Below are positions 9,323-19,871 of a stretch of 64,000 bases of DNA, one piece after another. The notes below the pieces were generated by a model. It was not told the origin of the DNA, did no database searches, and was given only the letters and a program-made list of their open reading frames with translations. The DNA lies in assembly GCA_026075535.2 (NCBI GenBank), contig AP026538.1, forward strand, positions 682,001-746,000, read 5' to 3'. Position 1 is the first letter of the stretch. Every line of letters starts with the position of its first letter. Both the position numbers and the translations under genes were made by a program. Source of the stretch: Tricholoma matsutake (taxonomy: Eukaryota; Basidiomycota; Agaricomycetes; Agaricales; Tricholomataceae).

Positions 9323-11433
9323 TCAGAAGAATAGAAGGCCGTCTTCTATCTTCCAGTCTTCCAATGCTGACTTTATTGGTGGCATTCCCTTGGTCTTTAG
9401 TGCCTCAATTGCGCTTTTCACCAGGTCATCTTTCATGATACTCCCTGCAAGTAAGTCATGCATTTCGGTGTCAATGAATTTCACAAATACTGTTTCTGGC
9501 AGCATCATGATGTCTTCATTATTGTTGTCTTCTTCCGGTACATGATCTGCTCTCCGTGATAACGCATCGCTCTGTACCATCTGTGATCCAGGCACATGGA
9601 CGATTTGCAGGTCGAATTCTGATAGGAATAAGCTCCACCTTGCCTGTCGTCTGTTCAGTTTCTGCACCGTTCGGAAGTATGTCAAGTTCTTGTGATCCGA
9701 CAGGATTACCACTGGGTGTTCTGAACCCATTAGGTAGTGTCTCCAGGTTTCTAGCGATCATATTATCGCTAGTAGCTCCCTGTCATAAATCTCGTAGTTG
9801 GTGTTAGCGCATGCGATATGTATCTGCACGGGTGCCAATCCCCATTCGTGTCCCTTTGTCTCAGCACTCCTCCTGTCGCATGTTTTGAGGCGTCTGATTC
9901 GATTGTGAATGGCTTTGTTGGGTCTGGCATCAGCAGTACCGGTGCTTCTGCAAATTTCCTTTTCAGCATTTGAAAGGCTTGTTTGCATTCCGTTGTCCAG
10001 TTGAACATCTTGTCCTTCTTTGTCAGTTCATTAAGCGGTCTACTTGTCTCCGCGAAATGTCCAATGTATTTCCTGTAGAAATTCCCAAATCCCAGGAAGG
10101 ATCTGACTGCCTTTACGTTCATTGGGGTGGGCCAATCCTGTATACCTGCCAGTTTTGTGTTGTCCATGGCAATTTCATTGGGTCGGATGATTAGACCCAA
10201 GAATTCCACTTCGTGGACGTTGAACTTGCATTTCTCTGGCTTCAGGTATAAGTCGTTTTCTGCCAGTCTTTGCAGTACCCTCTTTGTCCTTTCCTGGTGT
10301 TCATTCTGATCCTTGGAGAATATCAGGATGTTGTCCATGTAAATCACAAGCCATCCCTCTCTGATCATGTCACAGAATATCTCATTCATCATTGCCTGGA
10401 AGGTCGCTGGTGAGTTGCATAATCCGAAGAACATCACCATTGGTTCAAACAGCCCCTGATTTGTCTTGAAGGCTGCCTTCCATTGATCTCCATCCTTGAT
10501 TCTGACGTTGTGATATCCCCATCGGATGTCCAATTTCATAAACCATTTCGCCCCTCTCAGTTTGTCCAACAGGTCTCCTACCAGCGGCAGCAGGTAGGTA
10601 TTCTTGATCGTTCCATTGTTCAAATACCTGTAATCTTGGCAGGGTTGTAGCGCATCCGAGTCCTTCTTCGCAACGAAGAAGAATGGCGATGCCATGGGCA
10701 ATTTCGATGGTCAAATGTATCCCTTCTGTAGGCTTTCATCAAGAAACTCGTTGAGTTTCTTTTGTTCTGCCGGTGACAATGGGTAAACCCTGCAATCCTT
10801 TGCCATAAAGTCCATTTTCAGTTCGATCACATGATCCCAGGGTCTTGATTCTGGGAATCTCTCCAATGCTTCCTTTTCAAATATCCGTTGGTACTCCCTG
10901 TACTGTTCGGGGAGTAGTTCATCAAGGGTCTTCTGTTTGGGGTCTCCTTCCTTCTTGTGTGTCAGGTGTTGAGAGACTGATGTCTTTGCCCTAATCCAGA
11001 TATTTTGTCCATAAGCATATCGTGGTGATCCTTTTGCCTTTGCAATCCGAGAGATTGTCTTCGTCGTCAGAGAATATCTGTATCTTGGCTCATCATACTC
11101 CTCTGTCAGCGGTGTCCTAGCTGGTTTGAATATTCCAATGATGGGTTCTCCTCGGATGTAGGCAACCAGTAGCTCGTCGTCTTCGATCCTTAGTTCGGGT
11201 GTCTCTTTCGGTTGTTCCATTGCCTGTTCCATTGCCTGTTCCATTGCCTGTTTGTGGTTTGCCTGTGCTGAGTTTTCCTTCTCAGTTTCTTCTTCATCTT
11301 GTGGCCCAATAGGCTCCGCATCTTGAAGAGTCGTGATCGTGATCTCTTCATCATCAATTTCTTCAATTGTCGTTTTCCTTGTCTCAACAGGCATCTTGCT
11401 TCTTCTTGGTTCTTCGTGGAGGACTCCTCCCAT
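9323..11433 (-). pseudogene. Gypsy-1 reverse transcriptase and RNase H
   Basis: The RT core ([16 protein letters not shown], then the catalytic YMDNILIFS, where the usual YMDD is changed to YMDN) lies in 9769-10,701. The same frame continues upstream to 11,433 through one TGA at 10,708-10,710, where Gypsy-3 has CGA (GYIRPSK). RNase H follows with SDHKNLTYF and HVPGSQMVQSDALSRR (9323-9730) after a frameshift near 9800. Copying of element RNA into DNA would fail with the YMDN change and the breaks. Confidence 0.9.
11215..11270 (-). repeat. short in-frame tandem repeat MEQA
   Basis: A 12 bp unit encoding M-E-Q-A is repeated three times in the pol N-terminal linker of Gypsy-1. Gypsy-3 has a related but diverged run (EQATEQATE). 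This is a simple replication-slippage repeat in a Glu/Gln-rich linker. Confidence 0.75.
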
Positions 11434-11700
11434 CAGTTTTGCCTTGGAAACAACTCTTTGGCATAGCTCTCGGCATTCTTCTTTTGCCAGCTCTTCTTTC
11501 TTGCTTTTCAGGGCTGCTTTTTCCCTCTCTTTTGCGACTATTCGGGCTACTGCCAGTCATCCTTCTTCTTTCCTGGTAGCCAGTTTCTCCAATTCTCTGG
11601 TGGCCAGTCTTTTCCACTGTGCTCGTTCTTCCTCAGCAGCTTTCTTCTTGAGGGCGAGCTTCTCTTGGTCTCTAGCAATGATGCCTCGGCACCATGCCTG
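11384..11700 (-). pseudogene. Lys/Glu-rich coiled-coil linker of Gypsy-1 polyprotein
   Basis: Between protease and RT the family encodes a charged helix (EEERAQWKRLATRELEK, KAALKSKKEELAKEE), with stops at two positions here. Gypsy-3 has the same segment open (32,176-32,436). Long helical linkers are not a standard part of Ty3/gypsy pol. The role is unknown. Confidence 0.5.
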
Positions 11701-12276
11701 TCATTCTTCCTTCATCATGTCTAAGGGGTTCTTCTTCTGCTTGGTTCCCTTCCGATGCCATGACAAGTGTTCATTGTCGGTTTTCTTGGTTTGTACCCTA
11801 CCAATAAGGGTTCTTCCTCTTCCATGTGAGAATTCAGGATGGGTCTTGTCATTCATCCTGAATTGGAAGGTTCCAATTCTCCAGTTGATTACTGGATTGA
11901 TTCTCCTGAGCCACGGCAAGCCCAAGATGACTGATTCCTTTCCCAGTCCTGCAATGAGGAAGGTCATTGGGAAAGTTCTTCCATTGATCGTCAAGAGTCC
12001 CTTGGCATAGTGGGAAATCTCCCCTTTCTTGTTTGGGGTTCCGTCCACGTTCTTGACCTTGATCACCTTCTCCAGGGGGTACAGTTCAAATCCGCTGTCC
12101 TCTGCAAATTCATGACTCATGAATATCCCTCCTGCTCCAGAGTCGAGTAGGGCTTCGGTTTCGATGGCTTTTCCTCTGCCTGTCCCTACCACTTTGACAT
12201 CTAAATGCATAGATTGATTTTTCAAAGTGGCCAGTAGTATAGAGCAGATGGAAAGTTCGGTGGTACCTGGCATCAA
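11701..12276 (-). pseudogene. Gypsy-1 retropepsin
   Basis: A 191-codon open frame with the aspartic protease signature A-L-L-D-S-G-A-G-G (about residue 42) and the second conserved block VILGLPWLRRINPVI. This copy keeps the catalytic Asp that Gypsy-3 has lost. The protease would cut gag-pol. The segment is intact, but its neighbours on both sides are not. Confidence 0.85.
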
Positions 12277-12290
12277 GGCAGGCCACCCCT

Positions 12291-13031
12291 TTAAAAACCC
12301 TCATCTCCGATGGCAGCGACAGCTGTTGCTTTCTCTTCTCTATCGAGTTCATTCAAGATCGCTCAGATCTTCGAGTAGGCTTCTTTGCCTTTGTTCTTTG
12401 GGAAAGGCCAGTCCTCGGTCCTTGTTTCCCCTTTCTTGTGTTCAGTTGCTCTGTGTCCGGGCTGGTGGCACACAAAGCACAACCCTTTCTTCATGTGTTT
12501 GATCCTCTCCTGGTAGGAGAGGCGGTTGATCTCAAGTGGGGTTTCCTTTGCCTTAGAGGCCAGGAGCTTCTTCATAAAAGTCTCCTGCAGCCTCCCTGCT
12601 ATGGCCTTTGCTCTTCTCCACTGTCCATCATACTTGGAGGTGGCGTTGATCATTCCTTCCAAGGTCATAGGGATCATTTCCATGTTGAAAACTCTTTCAA
12701 GGAGCTTGGGGTTCAACCCATCCATAAAGAGTTCAATGAGGGCGGTGTCGTCGTTGATTCCTGCCTTCTCTCGCCAGATTCAGAACTGCGCAATGTAGTC
12801 CTCCAGGTCTTGTCCCTGCTTCAATGTCTTCATCTTGGTTCTGGCCCTGCCAGCTTCATCGATTGGCGTGAACACTGTCTTGAGCGCCGATTCAAAGGCT
12901 GACCAAGTTCCTAGGTCCTCTCTTTCTGCCCATGTCTGTGCCCAGGGCGTGGCGGTTCCTCCATTCATAAATGACAACGCGAAGATGATTTTCTTTTCAT
13001 CGGTGTCGTAGATTCCGTGGTTCACTCTCAA
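12291..13031 (-). pseudogene. Gypsy-1 gag
   Basis: Retrotransposon gag: FALSFMNGGTATPWAQTW (capsid core), then the same frame after one stop (near 12,777) to a CCHC knuckle CFVCHQPGHRATEHKK. It ends at TAA at 12,291. Upstream to about 13,250 a leader with weak coding sense precedes it. The start codon is not obvious. The Gypsy-3 copy helps to define the frame. Confidence 0.8.
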
Positions 13032-13426
13032 ATAGAGTTTTACTTCTTGTAAGAACTTTGCAGTTCTCGTTCAGTCCCCTGTGAAGTCAGAGGGGGTTCA
13101 GATTCTAATCTCATTGGTTGGTGCGGTGGGTTCAGTGGACATGTTGGCATTGTCATTGGATAGGGAGAATGGATCTCGTTCTGGGGTTTCTTCTTTATCG
13201 AAGGATCTAAAATCCTCTTCGTCGAGGTATCAGGGTTCTTCATCACTGGTTCTCCTTGAGAACCACCTCTGTGCTGGTTCCAAGTATCGTACTAGTCGAC
13301 CCTGGTATCTATACCATGGGGTTCTTCCTGATGATGATGTTCCGGTTGGAGGTCTGTCTGGGCTTTGTCTGAAAGACGTTGTGTCTGCACCTAGGTAGGT
13401 GGACTGTGTAGATCAGCTTGACCTTT

Positions 13427-14188
13427 TGTTAAGACTATAGGTCTCAACTCAGCCTAGTCTTTGTATGTTGCAGTTGGAGGCTTTCCAACTGTATCAGTTC
13501 TTGCAGTAAGAGGCTTTCTTACTGTATCAGGTTCTGTTTGGGACTTGGTGCTTCCTAAGTCGATACGGCTATCCGTACTCAGAGGCTTTCTGAGTAGACT
13601 GTCAGTTCATGTATCACAGTTGGAGGCTTTCCAACTGTCGAGTTCGAGTTATCACAGCTAGGGGCTTCCTAAGCTGCCGAGTGTTCTGGTTGAGTCTAAG
13701 ACCGTTATTTGAATTAGGTCAAGCTGAGGAATACAGGCAGTATTACTACAGCTTATATACAGTTCGAAGATACCTATCGTCCAATCGGAATGCAGGATTG
13801 TTATCAAGTAAAAATAGAAAGAACAATAGAAATGACAGGCCTCATGCCTCGCATGAGGCATCCGATGTCACGGAGTGCTGCAGCGCAGCATGTCAGGGAA
13901 CAATAAAGGATAAACCTCATGCCTAGCATGAGGCGTCCGATGTCAAGGATCCGATGTCAAGGACATGCTGCGGCGCAGCATGTTGATTGTGAGAGTCCAA
14001 TGTCATGGACCTCATGTCAAGGGGCTGTCATACCACAGCATGTGTGGGAGTGGGTTCAGGTGCATGGAGTCACCATGTGTCAAAGTGTCTCCCGTCGGAG
14101 GTGAGTCAAGTTGAATCAGAAAAATAAAGTACCCAGTCTTGCCGGTGTACATCTGGTCATCCTGGGTTACGATAACAAAATCGTAACA
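13427..14188 (-). repeat. Gypsy-1 5' LTR
   Basis: 762 bp, TG...CA. It is 90 bp longer than its partner because a block containing the CCTCATGC...GCATGAGG and CATGCTGC...GCAGCATG palindromes (about 13,880-13,985) is duplicated. The hairpin array is at 13,471-13,677. The 5' flank carries the target duplication GTGCT. Confidence 0.9.
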
Positions 14189-14432
14189 GTGCTTGAGTAC
14201 AATGAATGTGCATCTTTGTCTTCTCAGCCTCCTTTGGTACCTCTCCTTTTCTCATGTGCTGATTACTAGGCTTCTTGGGCTTCTTGGGTTGCTTTGCGAA
14301 GGCCTTGCGGGCTTTCATTGCTTGCAAAGCTCTTGAACCAGGGTTCATGTTGCTCAGAGAACACTTGTGCTTGCCAAGTCCAGCCTGAGATGGGCCAGCC
14401 TCCCCTGAACTAGAACTTGCATGAGGATCCAT
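14189..14432 (-). pseudogene. upstream part of the ORF split by Gypsy-1
   Basis: The ATG at 14,430-14,432 opens MDPHASSSSGEAGPSQAG and a Lys-rich stretch (QPKKPKKPSNQHMRKGE), and reads without a stop to the Gypsy-1 insertion point. It joins in phase to 6670-6973 once the element and one target duplicate are removed, apart from one TAA at the joint. Basic, low-complexity N-terminus; function unknown. It could belong to a host gene or to a DNA transposon. Confidence 0.45.
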
Positions 14433-15796
14433 TGTAGTTTCAGAGTCAATAGAAGATGATGGAATAAAGAGTCCAGGTATCCAGTAATGCCAGAAGACAA
14501 GTATGCACAAATGTGTTGAGAACAAAGGAACTTGAAATTGCTGCAAGCATGATCATGTGATGTGTTGGAACCTGCTGAACTCACCGTGTCAAGTTGTTGA
14601 CACCCTCAACACCTCTGGCAGCAATGTATCATAGTTCTGATCAGAAATAATAAAATTGTTTATTGAAGTACAGAATAAAGTTTTCAGCTAAAACTATAGC
14701 ATGAACTTGGCATGAACTGGCTGATAAACATTCAGTGTCAATGTCACTCATGAAATGAATTGTTATTACTAAAGTATCTTACATCACTACAAATGACAAC
14801 TACCAGTCAAACACGAGTCAAACATGAGTTAACTATGAATCAACTATGAATCAACTGCCTCAAGGCTTGTGCATTGTGAAAGCACACAATACCTATGCCT
14901 GTGTACCGCCACTGAATGTGCTGCATTCATGTGGTGTACATAAGGTGACAAATTTTGGGGTTATACACTCAATGATAATGTGCTTGTGTACACATGGGGT
15001 CTTGCATAACAGGTAAGTCCTTACCTGTGTGTAGGGGGAGGCACTGAGTGCTGTCTGATGGTTACTAATGACTTTATTTTCAGAAAAATATATTTGTTGC
15101 TTTAGCACAGCTTGACACCATATATGATGGCAAAGTGATTCCTCATGGAATCATGGGTGGATCGATGGAATGGCCATTGTGATGCCTAAAATGTCCTTCC
15201 ATATTTGGGACAAACCCATCTGGTCTTCTGCTTTGGGACACCTTACAGCATGCATGCTTTTGATATGTTTTGCTCTTCACATTGCCTACATCATATTTAT
15301 TACATTACTGTTTGCTGCAATGTGTTCTTTACATATATTTGAGACATTGGATGCTCTGTCCCCCCCTGCACCCATGATTTGGTCAGAAATAGATGGATGC
15401 AGAACTTCACATCTGGATGACATGCTGCATGCATCAACTTTTGGCTGTCTACGTTTGGCTGCATCTATTTCTGGCAGCATCCAGTTTTAGCTATGTCTGA
15501 TTTTGGACTTGTCTGGTTTTGGCCACTTCTATTTTGAATTTTTGAGCTGCATCCAGCTTTCTTTTTTTCTTTTTTGGCTCTCATCTTGGTTGTCCCATTT
15601 TGGCTTTCGGTCAGCCTTCAGGCCTTCATGTAGCAGTAGGTAGCCTTACTAATACAACATAATTTGTTGACTATGATATGTTCCATAAATATATTTATAT
15701 TAGGCACCTTGGACACCGTTTCCTCCACCCAACCATGGGGGGAAAGGATGGATGGATGATCATCTAACCTTCCCACAATAAGTCACATATCAGTTG
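14433..15796. other. no recognisable gene
   Basis: AT-rich sequence with only short, uneven frames. Some direct low-complexity wording (repeated GAGTCAAAC/GAATCAAC near 14,810-14,850) is visible. I see no conserved domain, LTR pair or terminal inverted repeat here. Confidence 0.4.
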
Positions 15797-15978
15797 TGTT
15801 GGGATAGTCAATCCTAGCACAATATGTTAGTGCATCATGTATAAAAATAGAACACAATGTATTTATAGATCAAAACATATGTACATTGTAGTATAGGAGA
15901 ATACGAGACATTCTACCTTGTCCTGAACTCCCATCATTTAATCCCTTTGAACTTCTCCTTCACACCATAATCCCAATA
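15797..15978 (+). repeat. copia C 5' LTR
   Basis: Starts TGTTGGGAT and ends ATCCCAATA, so the ends are inverted copies of each other except for one C-to-T change in the terminal CA. A TATA-like box (TATAAAAATAG, about 15,840) lies inside. It is directly followed by a copia primer site. 182 bp is short but normal for copia LTRs. No 3' partner is present. Confidence 0.65.
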
Positions 15979-15992
15979 TGTTATGGGCCCTG
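15979..15992 (+). promoter_or_regulatory. copia C primer-binding site (half initiator-tRNA-Met type)
   Basis: TGTTATGGGCCCTG abuts the LTR end and is the same as the site at 4099 apart from its first base. The position and sequence match priming by an initiator tRNA-Met 5' half. Confidence 0.65.
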
Positions 15993-16036
15993 CCCTTTTT
16001 CATATTTAAATAACTCATTCTGGACTTGGACACACT

Positions 16037-17354
16037 ATGTCAGATCACCTCTTTGAACCAGAAGAGCCAGATGAAGATGCATCCTCAACCCCTATTCAAG
16101 TTAGTAGAGTTTACACCTCTAACACTTCTCAACAATGGCAACAGGCTGCAGCTCAACCAGCAATCAAATTGATTTGGACAAAAGAATATTCAAATGTGAA
16201 CAAAATCGCTGAATGTGATCACTTAACAGATGAGAATTGGCACAAATGGAAGGAGAGAATGAAAAGGGTATTTATCAATTCTGATATAACTGGATATACT
16301 ACTGGCAGTGTGAAATGACCAGATGAAACCAAAGATCCCGTTAATGCAAATAACTGGGACAAAAATGACTCTTAGGCACAACAAGTAATCATGCATAGTG
16401 TCACCTCTTCTCAAATAAATCATGTCAGATCGAAAACATCAGCTGAAGCAATGTATTCAGCACTTATGGTCACTCACGAGAACAAGGCACATCAAACAGT
16501 AAATCATATACAGTGCCTGTTATATGAAACCAAGGTACTAGAAGCAGATGATCTCCCAAAGCACCTTGACATGCTTAAATCATATCGTGACTGCATCAAT
16601 AAATTACCCAATGTGGAATTTCATGTTTTGGACACATGCTTCAAAGTGATTATTTGGGTGTCTTTACCCATCTTGGCAGACTTACGTCGAACCCTATAAT
16701 GGGAATGCCAATGATCCCAATGATCTGGACCCCAAAAGGAGAATGTCCTCAGATTCCTTTCTAGGCTTATTATGGGAGGAATATAAAATTTGTATGATGC
16801 GCTCACATAACAAGTATTCTAATGGTTCTAGCACAAACCTGGTTAATACCCAGAAGAATAGCAGAACTACCAAAACCTTGGAAGAGTGCATCACCAATCA
16901 TAAATCCTCCAACAAACCTTATTGCAAACATTGTAAGCGACCAGGACATTGGTCAAGTAAATGTGGCAAATATGCTGGTAACAAATGTTGGAACTGTGGA
17001 AAAATAGGACATAAGGAGAGAGATTGTTGGAGGAAAAAGAAGGGAAAAGAGAAGGGAAAAGAGAAGCAAAAAGAGGGATCAAAGAAGGGTACCAAAGATT
17101 CGAATGTGGGGGAGGAATTGATTGCATTTCCAGTAAATGAAGAACTTTACAATTTTGACACATATGAAACCTGTAACCTTGATGGAAATGACAAGCAATT
17201 AATCTGGTATGACTGGTTAGCTGATTCAGCAACAACTTTGCATGTTACACATCAAAGAGAAGCCTTTATTGTGTACACACCTGTGGAAAAATGTTCCATA
17301 ACAGGTGTAGGTGGTAAAGAAGCAAAATTGAGGGCTGAGGAACTGTTGAATTAA
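16037..17354 (+). pseudogene. copia C gag and protease start
   Basis: The ATG 44 bp after the primer site opens a gag with DENWHKWKERM (UBN2-type). Frame pieces continue through a stop at 16,316 and a frameshift near 16,700. The last piece (16,743-17,354) has two CCHC knuckles (CKHCKRPGHWSSKC and CWNCGKIGHKERDC), a long Lys run, then a protease-like W-L-A-D-S-A-T-T-L-H-V-T, where the expected active site is D-S-G. The coding sense ends near 17,354 and the element is cut before integrase. Confidence 0.75.
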
Positions 17355-17481
17355 TTTCGACATGTAATGGTCATAATTATATTTGCACTTGGAGGACATA
17401 CTCCACATACCTGGAACATGGAATAATTTAATTTTGTTGGGGTGATGGGATGCAGCTGGGGGAAGATATACAGGTGGAAAG

Positions 17482-17541
17482 GGAAGAACCTCAGAATGAC
17501 GCACCAAACAAAGAAGCTCACACCGAAAAGAGAAGGACCGT
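17482..17541 (+). repeat. 60 bp patch of Gypsy-1 pol at a junction
   Basis: By eye this stretch is identical to the Gypsy-1 pol region at about 8374-8433 (reverse strand), just before the chromodomain part, and differs at several places from the Gypsy-3 equivalent (about 37,137-37,196). It lies exactly between the end of copia C and the start of the truncated carbonic anhydrase gene, like filler DNA copied in during end joining. Confidence 0.75.
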
Positions 17542-17574
17542 GGCGCGACCGCCGTACCCTGATTCAATTTCTTT

Positions 17575-18294
17575 AGAAACTCAGCGCTTTTGTTTGCTGT
17601 AAATGCCCTCGGGGTACATCATATCGTTGTCATGGGGCACTATGGGTGTGGGGGCGTCGAAGCAGCTTTTAAGCTTTCCCGTGTTAATATCCCTACCGAT
17701 GCAACCACTTCGATATATGCTGATCATACAGAAGATCCTGTGTGCAAATGGATTACGCCAATTAGACAGATATATGAAGTCAGCATGAGGTGCGGATCTT
17801 CTTTCATTCGTCCACGTTCTCTGTCAATTGTTGATGGACTCGCCTGGTAGAAAAGAGATCATCAAACATCGGCAGCCGAAGCATTCCAATGAAAATGGGA
17901 GTCCGTTGCATATACACGATCGTATGTGCACATTGTTCCTTTACTTCTGATGCAGAAAATTGACGATTCATCTCATTTAGCTGCTTTTCGTGCCCTCGTG
18001 GAAGAAAACGTTAAAGCAAATGTACACAGGATTGCCGAGTCTAACTTTATCACTATTGTATATTTTCTGGCTCAAGCCTTTATGTCAAATTCTGATCTCC
18101 CGATCTCCGCTCCATGGCAGCGAAATCGCACTCTATCTTCTGTGATCAATCAAAAGCAAACAAGACCAGTAGAGATTTTCGTCCATGGATGGGTATACGA
18201 CATCGCAACTGGGGAGGTTGTGGATTTGGGTGTGTCGGTTGGGCCCCCAGGGATGGAAACTCCAAGGATGCCATTTAAGAGGTTGACGGGATGA
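17575..18294 (+). pseudogene. beta-carbonic anhydrase, 5' truncated
   Basis: Beta-class carbonic anhydrases hydrate CO2 using zinc held by Cys-x-Asp-x-Arg and His-x-x-Cys. Here the second motif is present (VVMGHYGCGGVEAAF, from about 17,630), after an acceptor TTCTTTAG near 17,574. WITPIRQIY follows. The last exon starts after an acceptor at about 17,941 and reads FRALVEENVKANVHRI ... VEIFVHGWVYDIATGEV to a TGA at 18,294, the normal C-terminus. The exon(s) with the Cys-x-Asp-x-Arg motif are absent, replaced by the gypsy patch and copia DNA, so the product cannot hold its zinc normally. The family call is firm; the internal splice sites are approximate. Confidence 0.8.
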
Positions 18295-18740
18295 TGGGAT
18301 GAGCATTAAATTTTCCAAGCGCAACATATGATATCTTGCTTTAATGTAAAGTCTGTTCAACGTCACCTTCATGGTATTGCCATAGATGGCAGACAGATTC
18401 AAATGAATTGTTTTATCCTGCGCTCGATGACCCAATGCTTACCTTGACATCTCTATGTCTGGGAACATATTTTCTTTCTACCTTTGTTCTACATTGTAAC
18501 TCTTTAGCTTCGTGCCATCACTAGCTGCCAGCTTGCACGCGACCGTGTTGTTTAATTTACAGCTGTTCCAGAAAACCTTGACACTCCGTCAATATTTTTC
18601 CCAGCTCTCAAGCAATATAATAAACTTGTTCTAGTTGGGCCATGGCTGTGCCTGGCATGTATGAGTCCTCTGAATCAATCTTCTTCTTTATCACAGAGAT
18701 CAGGAGAACCCAAAAATGCAAATGCAAATCTTTTGTATGT
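18295..18740. other. downstream flank of the carbonic anhydrase relic
   Basis: Pyrimidine-rich non-coding sequence. I see no ORF with coding character and no repeat ends. Confidence 0.4.
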
Positions 18741-19308
18741 TCAGTAGAAATAAGATATCTTAGTTTTCCCTTTGCAAGCTTGTAGATAGGGGGGTGTACA
18801 AGCCCTGATGATCTCTACTTGTCCATAACATTCACAGATGTGGAATCCAACAATTCCAGTTGGACTCTGGGGATGCTGGTTGGAATAACCAGATTCCAGG
18901 TACTTGACAAAAGTATACCATATTGGATAGTCAAATTTGATATATTCAAGTTCCAAGCTCTTTGAAACTTCATGAAGTGCCTACAAAATAAATTTGTGTG
19001 AAGGAAAGACTGAACTCAAGACCTTTTAATGGTATGATCACATATACTGTACAAGTGTGCTCAACTAGTTGAGCCACAGGAGATTACTAGTAATAACTAT
19101 AAGGTTTGTTTATGACACTCACACTCAAAACTCTATTTTCATCTTCCTCGAGGGAGGTGCTTGTCACATAATCAAGATCAAAAAATTGATTAACTACATC
19201 CCTCACACAAGATGTGAGGAGGGAGTACAGACCTTTCGGAAATTCATGTCCCACATGTTTTCGAGTGATCGAAAAATCAAAATAAATAAAATAAATCAAA
19301 AAATTCAA
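18741..19308 (-). pseudogene. unknown two-exon coding remnant
   Basis: Minus-strand exon 1 (about 19,127-19,280) reads KGLYSLLTSCVRDVVNQFF ... EEDENRVLS. A plausible intron (GTGTGAGT donor, ...TTTTGTAG acceptor near 18,979) leads to exon 2 (LHEVSKSLELEYIKF ... GIVGFHICECYGQVEII) ending at 18,741. The amino-acid texture is coding, but I recognise no family. Both ends are missing or uncertain. Confidence 0.35.
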
Positions 19309-19331
19309 AAAAGTTCAAACACCATTCTATT

Positions 19332-19871
19332 GACTTCTACACAGTCCCTACACACTCGTTTGGCAGCTATTTTAATGTCTGGATACTCCTCAGATGGAGT
19401 TATATCCATTAAATCATCTTCAGACCATTTTTTCGATGGAGATTGCAAGTCTGAGTCACCATTCTCATGGGGTGACGAAGACACTAAACTTGACAGCTCT
19501 GAAAGCACTGAGCATGCCAAAAGGTTCCTGGAGAACCAGGAGATAGATGCTGAAAATGACACAGACCTATGGGTTTTATCTTCATTTCATATCCGGCTGA
19601 GACATTTGCAACAGAGGAGGCAAGACAAGCAGGTCTCAAATTAAAGATCAAGCTTCCAGCACAGTCCACTCGAAAAGCATTGGTCCAGGTTAAGGATCAG
19701 TTTGAGGCAGACACCAAGAAAAGAGCGCATGAAGATGAGACCTCGGAAGAGTCTGAATCCAAATGTCCTGCTGGCAGTCCACAGAAGTTACCATGGCGCA
19801 AAGAGAAGATGAAATCAAAACCTAAGCAGAAGCATGCTTGGAAACACTCCCAGCTCACCAGTGGAGGAGAT
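19332..19871 (+). pseudogene. unknown coding-like segment joined to the glycogen phosphorylase relic
   Basis: Two frames, changing near 19,575-19,640, give an acidic Ser-rich part (SSDGVISIKSSSDHFFDGD) and then a Lys/Glu-rich part (KALVQVKDQFEADTKKRAHE). The second runs straight into the point where arm homology begins (19,872), so this is left-flank DNA fused to the repeat. No recognised domain. Confidence 0.3.

Larger units (their letters stand above)
6974..14188 (-). mobile_element. Gypsy-1: full-length chromodomain Ty3/gypsy element
   Basis: Bounded by LTRs 6974-7645 and 13,427-14,188, both TG...CA, with the 5 bp target-site duplication GTGCT at 6969-6973 and 14,189-14,193. Minus-strand order is gag, protease, a Lys/Glu-rich linker, RT, RNase H, integrase, chromodomain, then a small membrane ORF. 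It is the same family as Gypsy-3. The LTRs differ by a 90 bp internal duplication and scattered transitions. Several stops and frameshifts make it non-autonomous. Confidence 0.95.

Noticed and set aside
11333..12010. 225-codon plus-strand frame across Gypsy-1
   Set aside because: It is antisense to protease and the Lys/Glu linker, and its Ser/Phe/Leu-rich composition is what the reverse of a Lys/Glu-rich tract gives.
18741..19871. Extension of the palindrome arm beyond 19,872
   Set aside because: Sequence left of 19,872 has no counterpart right of 53,206, where phosphorylase exons continue instead. The boundary is sharp.
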